NCBI GenBank assembly: GCA_003218935.1
Contig: QHPA01000144.1
Coordinates: 1 to 7,546, forward strand
Origin: Verrucomicrobiota bacterium
Lineage (GTDB): Bacteria > Verrucomicrobiota > Verrucomicrobiia > Limisphaerales > AV2
DNA length: 7,546 nucleotides
Reading direction: 5' to 3'
Shown: positions 5,917 to 7,546 of the stretch, piece by piece
Layout: each line of letters opens with the position of its first letter
Numbering within the stretch: the stretch's first letter is position 1
Notes under the pieces: generated by a model
The model's database searches: none
Told to the model about the DNA's origin: nothing
Seen by the model: the letters and a program-made list of their open reading frames with translations, nothing else
Made by a program: the position numbers and the translations under genes

Positions 5917-6732
5917 TTACGAACTGGCGCTGGTGTAATGCCGGACGGAGAGCCGCCAGATGCCCTCCGAAACCAGCAGGCAGATAACAGCCATGCCCAG
6001 GAGCAGGAGCATATCGAAAGGCGAACCGAGTTTCCGCACAAGCAATCTGGCCGGCACATTCGCGATGAGCAGCATGGGCAGGGCGAAGGTGAAGAAGGCC
6101 TTGAACAATCCACGAAACGCTTCATCGGGCAGCCGCGCGATGTTGAACAGGTTGTAGTAACCCCAGACGATGCCCTGCGCGCGCACGGTCCAGAAGCTGA
6201 CACTCGCCAGCAGAAACATCAATGAATAGTGAATCAGAATGCCCACCGCCGCCAGCAGGACAAAACCGACAATCTGTTCCCAGCCCGGCGACAGGTGCAG
6301 TTGTCTGCCCGCGTAAAGCATCACGGCGACGGCCGAAGCGGCGTTGACAAAACCGCCGAGGTCCACCTGCCGGAATGAAATCATGAAGCGTGTGTTCACC
6401 GGCAATAGCAGCATGAAATCGAGTTTGCCGGTGCGGATGAGTTCGGAAAGCTGAGTGCAGTTGGTCAGAAAGATGGCCGTGAAAATCTGCTGAATGAAAT
6501 GACTGGCGCCCAGCAGCATCACCACCTGCCACTTCGACCAGGTGCCGATCCGATCGGTGTGCGTGTAGATGACCGCGAAGAACGACAGTTGCAGCGCGAA
6601 CCAGAGCATCTCCACGACGATCCAAAGGAGGAAGTTCGTTTTGAAACCCATCTCGCGCACGACCGAGTTCTTCCAAAGCGCGCCGTAGATTTTCAGATAT
6701 CGTTTCAGTGTCATGTGCCAACCGTTCAACAT
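5917..6732 (-). CDS. ABC-2 type exporter permease subunit (COG3694-like, ABC2_membrane_6/DUF990 superfamily)
   Basis: The 271-residue polytopic inner-membrane protein has hydrophobic spans at about 33-56, 67-90, 124-141, 153-177, 212-229 and 238-257. Family marks are the cytoplasmic IRTGKLDFMLLLPVN segment (99-113), the YYNLFNIARLPDEAFRG stretch (192-208), and the FFTFALPMLLIANVPA segment (213-228), the position where relatives carry a proline-rich P..LP...VPA pattern. With its neighbour it should form the membrane half of an ATP-driven exporter; the substrate is unknown. ATG 6732 is chosen because it starts 2 bases after the upstream stop (TGATTATG), typical of translational coupling. ATG 6714, before TLKRYLKIYG, is a plausible alternative and fits the family N-terminus well. 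The frame stays open much further upstream, but that part overlaps the neighbouring permease and gives non-membrane sequence, so it is discarded. Confidence 0.88.
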   Translation of the reverse strand: MLNGWHMTLKRYLKIYGALWKNSVVREMGFKTNFLLWIVVEMLWFALQLSFFAVIYTHTDRIGTWSKWQVVMLLGASHFIQQIFTAIFLTNCTQLSELIRTGKLDFMLLLPVNTRFMISFRQVDLGGFVNAASAVAVMLYAGRQLHLSPGWEQIVGFVLLAAVGILIHYSLMFLLASVSFWTVRAQGIVWGYYNLFNIARLPDEAFRGLFKAFFTFALPMLLIANVPARLLVRKLGSPFDMLLLLGMAVICLLVSEGIWRLSVRHYTSASS

Positions 6733-6734
6733 AA

Positions 6735-7541
6735 TCACCCGCCCACAGCGGCATATTTTCGAATGCCCCGGCTCCAGGCGAACCGCGCCAGACTGTAGGT
6801 CGTCGCCACCCAAAACGCCTGGACGCACAGCCCTTGCCACAGCGCCGTGCCGGTGGTTTGTCCGAGATAAATGCTCACCGGAAAAAACATCTGATACGGG
6901 AACGGCGTGAATTGCAGCGCCCGCGCCAGGACCGGCGGCAAAATGTCCAGCGGAAACAGATGACCGCCGGCGATGTATTCGAAGGCGAACAGAATGAAAA
7001 TGAACGTGGAGACTTCCAGCACCCAAAACGCCAGCAGCGCCATCGTGTAGGACATAAAAAATTGCAGCAGCGCAGTCATCAGCGTGGAAACCAGAAACCA
7101 GCCGAACGTGCCCCAGTCCGGCGGCAGGACGAAATATTCTCGTTGTAGAAGAATGAACAGTGTTACCGGAACGACAGCCACAACCGTGTAAATCAACCGC
7201 CCGGTTCCGAACAAACAGAGCCGGTAAGCCAGGTAATCAATCGGCTTCAGCAGGAATTGGCTGATGTTGCCGTCCTTGATGTCGGCGGCAATTTGCCAGT
7301 CGTCCTCGTTCACCGCCGTCAGCGCGTCCACAATCGTCACGAGCAGGTAATACGAAGTCATTTGCGCGAGCGTGTAGCCCGCCACTTCGCCGCCCGCCGC
7401 TTGGCCGGCGTAAATGGCGCGCCAGAGAAAAATCGTGGCCATCAGCGGAATCAAACCGAACACGGCGCGAAACAGAAAGTTCACCCGGTACACGAGCGTG
7501 TTCTGAATCCCGATGTTGATGACGTGCCAGTATTTCTGCAT
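6735..7541 (-). CDS. ABC-2 type exporter permease subunit (COG4587-like)
   Basis: The complete 268-residue protein starts at ATG 7541; only 5 bases upstream are visible, so the ribosome site is outside the window. Membrane spans lie at about 22-43, 60-77, 114-133, 146-172, 176-195 and 232-252. Marks of the family are MQKYWHVINIGIQNTLVYRVNF at the N-terminus, IKDGNISQFLLKPIDYLAYR (88-107), and AGGHLFPLDILPPVL followed by LQFTPFPYQMFFPVSIYLG (191-227), matching the G..FPL..LP...L...PF......P..IYLG pattern. It is the first of two tandem permease genes and is probably co-transcribed with the downstream one (2-bp gap). In this family a dedicated ATPase gene (COG4586 type) normally precedes the permeases, so it is expected beyond base 7546 on the minus strand. 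Substrate not deducible. Confidence 0.9.
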   Translation of the reverse strand: MQKYWHVINIGIQNTLVYRVNFLFRAVFGLIPLMATIFLWRAIYAGQAAGGEVAGYTLAQMTSYYLLVTIVDALTAVNEDDWQIAADIKDGNISQFLLKPIDYLAYRLCLFGTGRLIYTVVAVVPVTLFILLQREYFVLPPDWGTFGWFLVSTLMTALLQFFMSYTMALLAFWVLEVSTFIFILFAFEYIAGGHLFPLDILPPVLARALQFTPFPYQMFFPVSIYLGQTTGTALWQGLCVQAFWVATTYSLARFAWSRGIRKYAAVGG

Positions 7542-7546
7542 CGAGG

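Noticed and set aside
5558..5917. Minus-strand frame of 119 codons in the intergenic spacer
   Set aside because: The peptide is the translation of the CATCGAACATCC repeat and the GC hairpin. This kind of frame is a common misannotation.
5264..6225. Two long plus-strand frames (5264-5938, 5353-6225) over the TPR start, the repeats and the permease end
   Set aside because: They cross the inverted repeats and run antisense to two convincing membrane-protein genes. Their peptides come from repeat translation.
6733..7026. Upstream extension of the second permease frame to 7026
   Set aside because: It lies wholly inside the first permease gene in another frame and gives hydrophilic, His/Arg-rich sequence unlike a family N-terminus.

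Overview
The window looks like chromosomal DNA of a GC-rich Gram-negative bacterium, most likely Verrucomicrobiota (Pedosphaera/Limisphaerales-like). I infer this from four signs: the large two-module lineage-type protein at the left end, an Ig-like secreted-protein remnant ending in a FYRLRLE tail, a dispersed intergenic repeat built on the CATCGAACATCCAACATC theme, and proteins with signal peptides and a periplasm/cytoplasm topology. No database search was possible, so the taxonomy is a judgement.

Layout. Bases 1-2112 (+) hold the 3' part of a large uncharacterised gene. It has a helical N-terminal region, a pseudopilin-like tail module (ERYRNRHGSYPQ...YSVGSD) and a second C-terminal module ending in a FlgD-like Ig fold. 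Bases 2113-2964 carry no intact gene, but on the minus strand hold the frameshifted remnant of an Ig-like domain protein (2180-2708). Bases 2965-4485 (+) encode a signal peptide, an endonuclease/exonuclease/phosphatase (EEP) fold, one membrane segment and a cytoplasmic coiled coil; several catalytic residues of the EEP fold are substituted. Facing it, 4530-5507 (-) encodes a signal peptide, a periplasmic coiled coil, one membrane segment and cytoplasmic TPRs. The last TPR is cut by a frame change, and its lost tail is still readable down to 4480, where it shares the palindrome TCATGA with the end of the EEP gene.

Bases 5523-5916 are intergenic and filled with two inverted-repeat elements: a GC-rich nested hairpin (5615-5669) and a 23-bp-arm inverted repeat made of 14-nt units (5719-5801). 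Bases 5917-6732 and 6735-7541 (both -) encode the two permease subunits of an ABC-2 type exporter of the COG3694/COG4587 kind. They are separated by 2 bp, and the ATPase gene is expected just beyond the right edge.

How the parts fit. The two permeases form one membrane complex whose substrate cannot be told from sequence. The EEP-coiled-coil and coiled-coil-TPR proteins are convergent, not co-transcribed. Each has one internal membrane span with one module on each side, so a shared envelope role is possible but unproven. The strongest leads for something undescribed are the degenerate membrane-anchored EEP protein and the eroded TPR partner.
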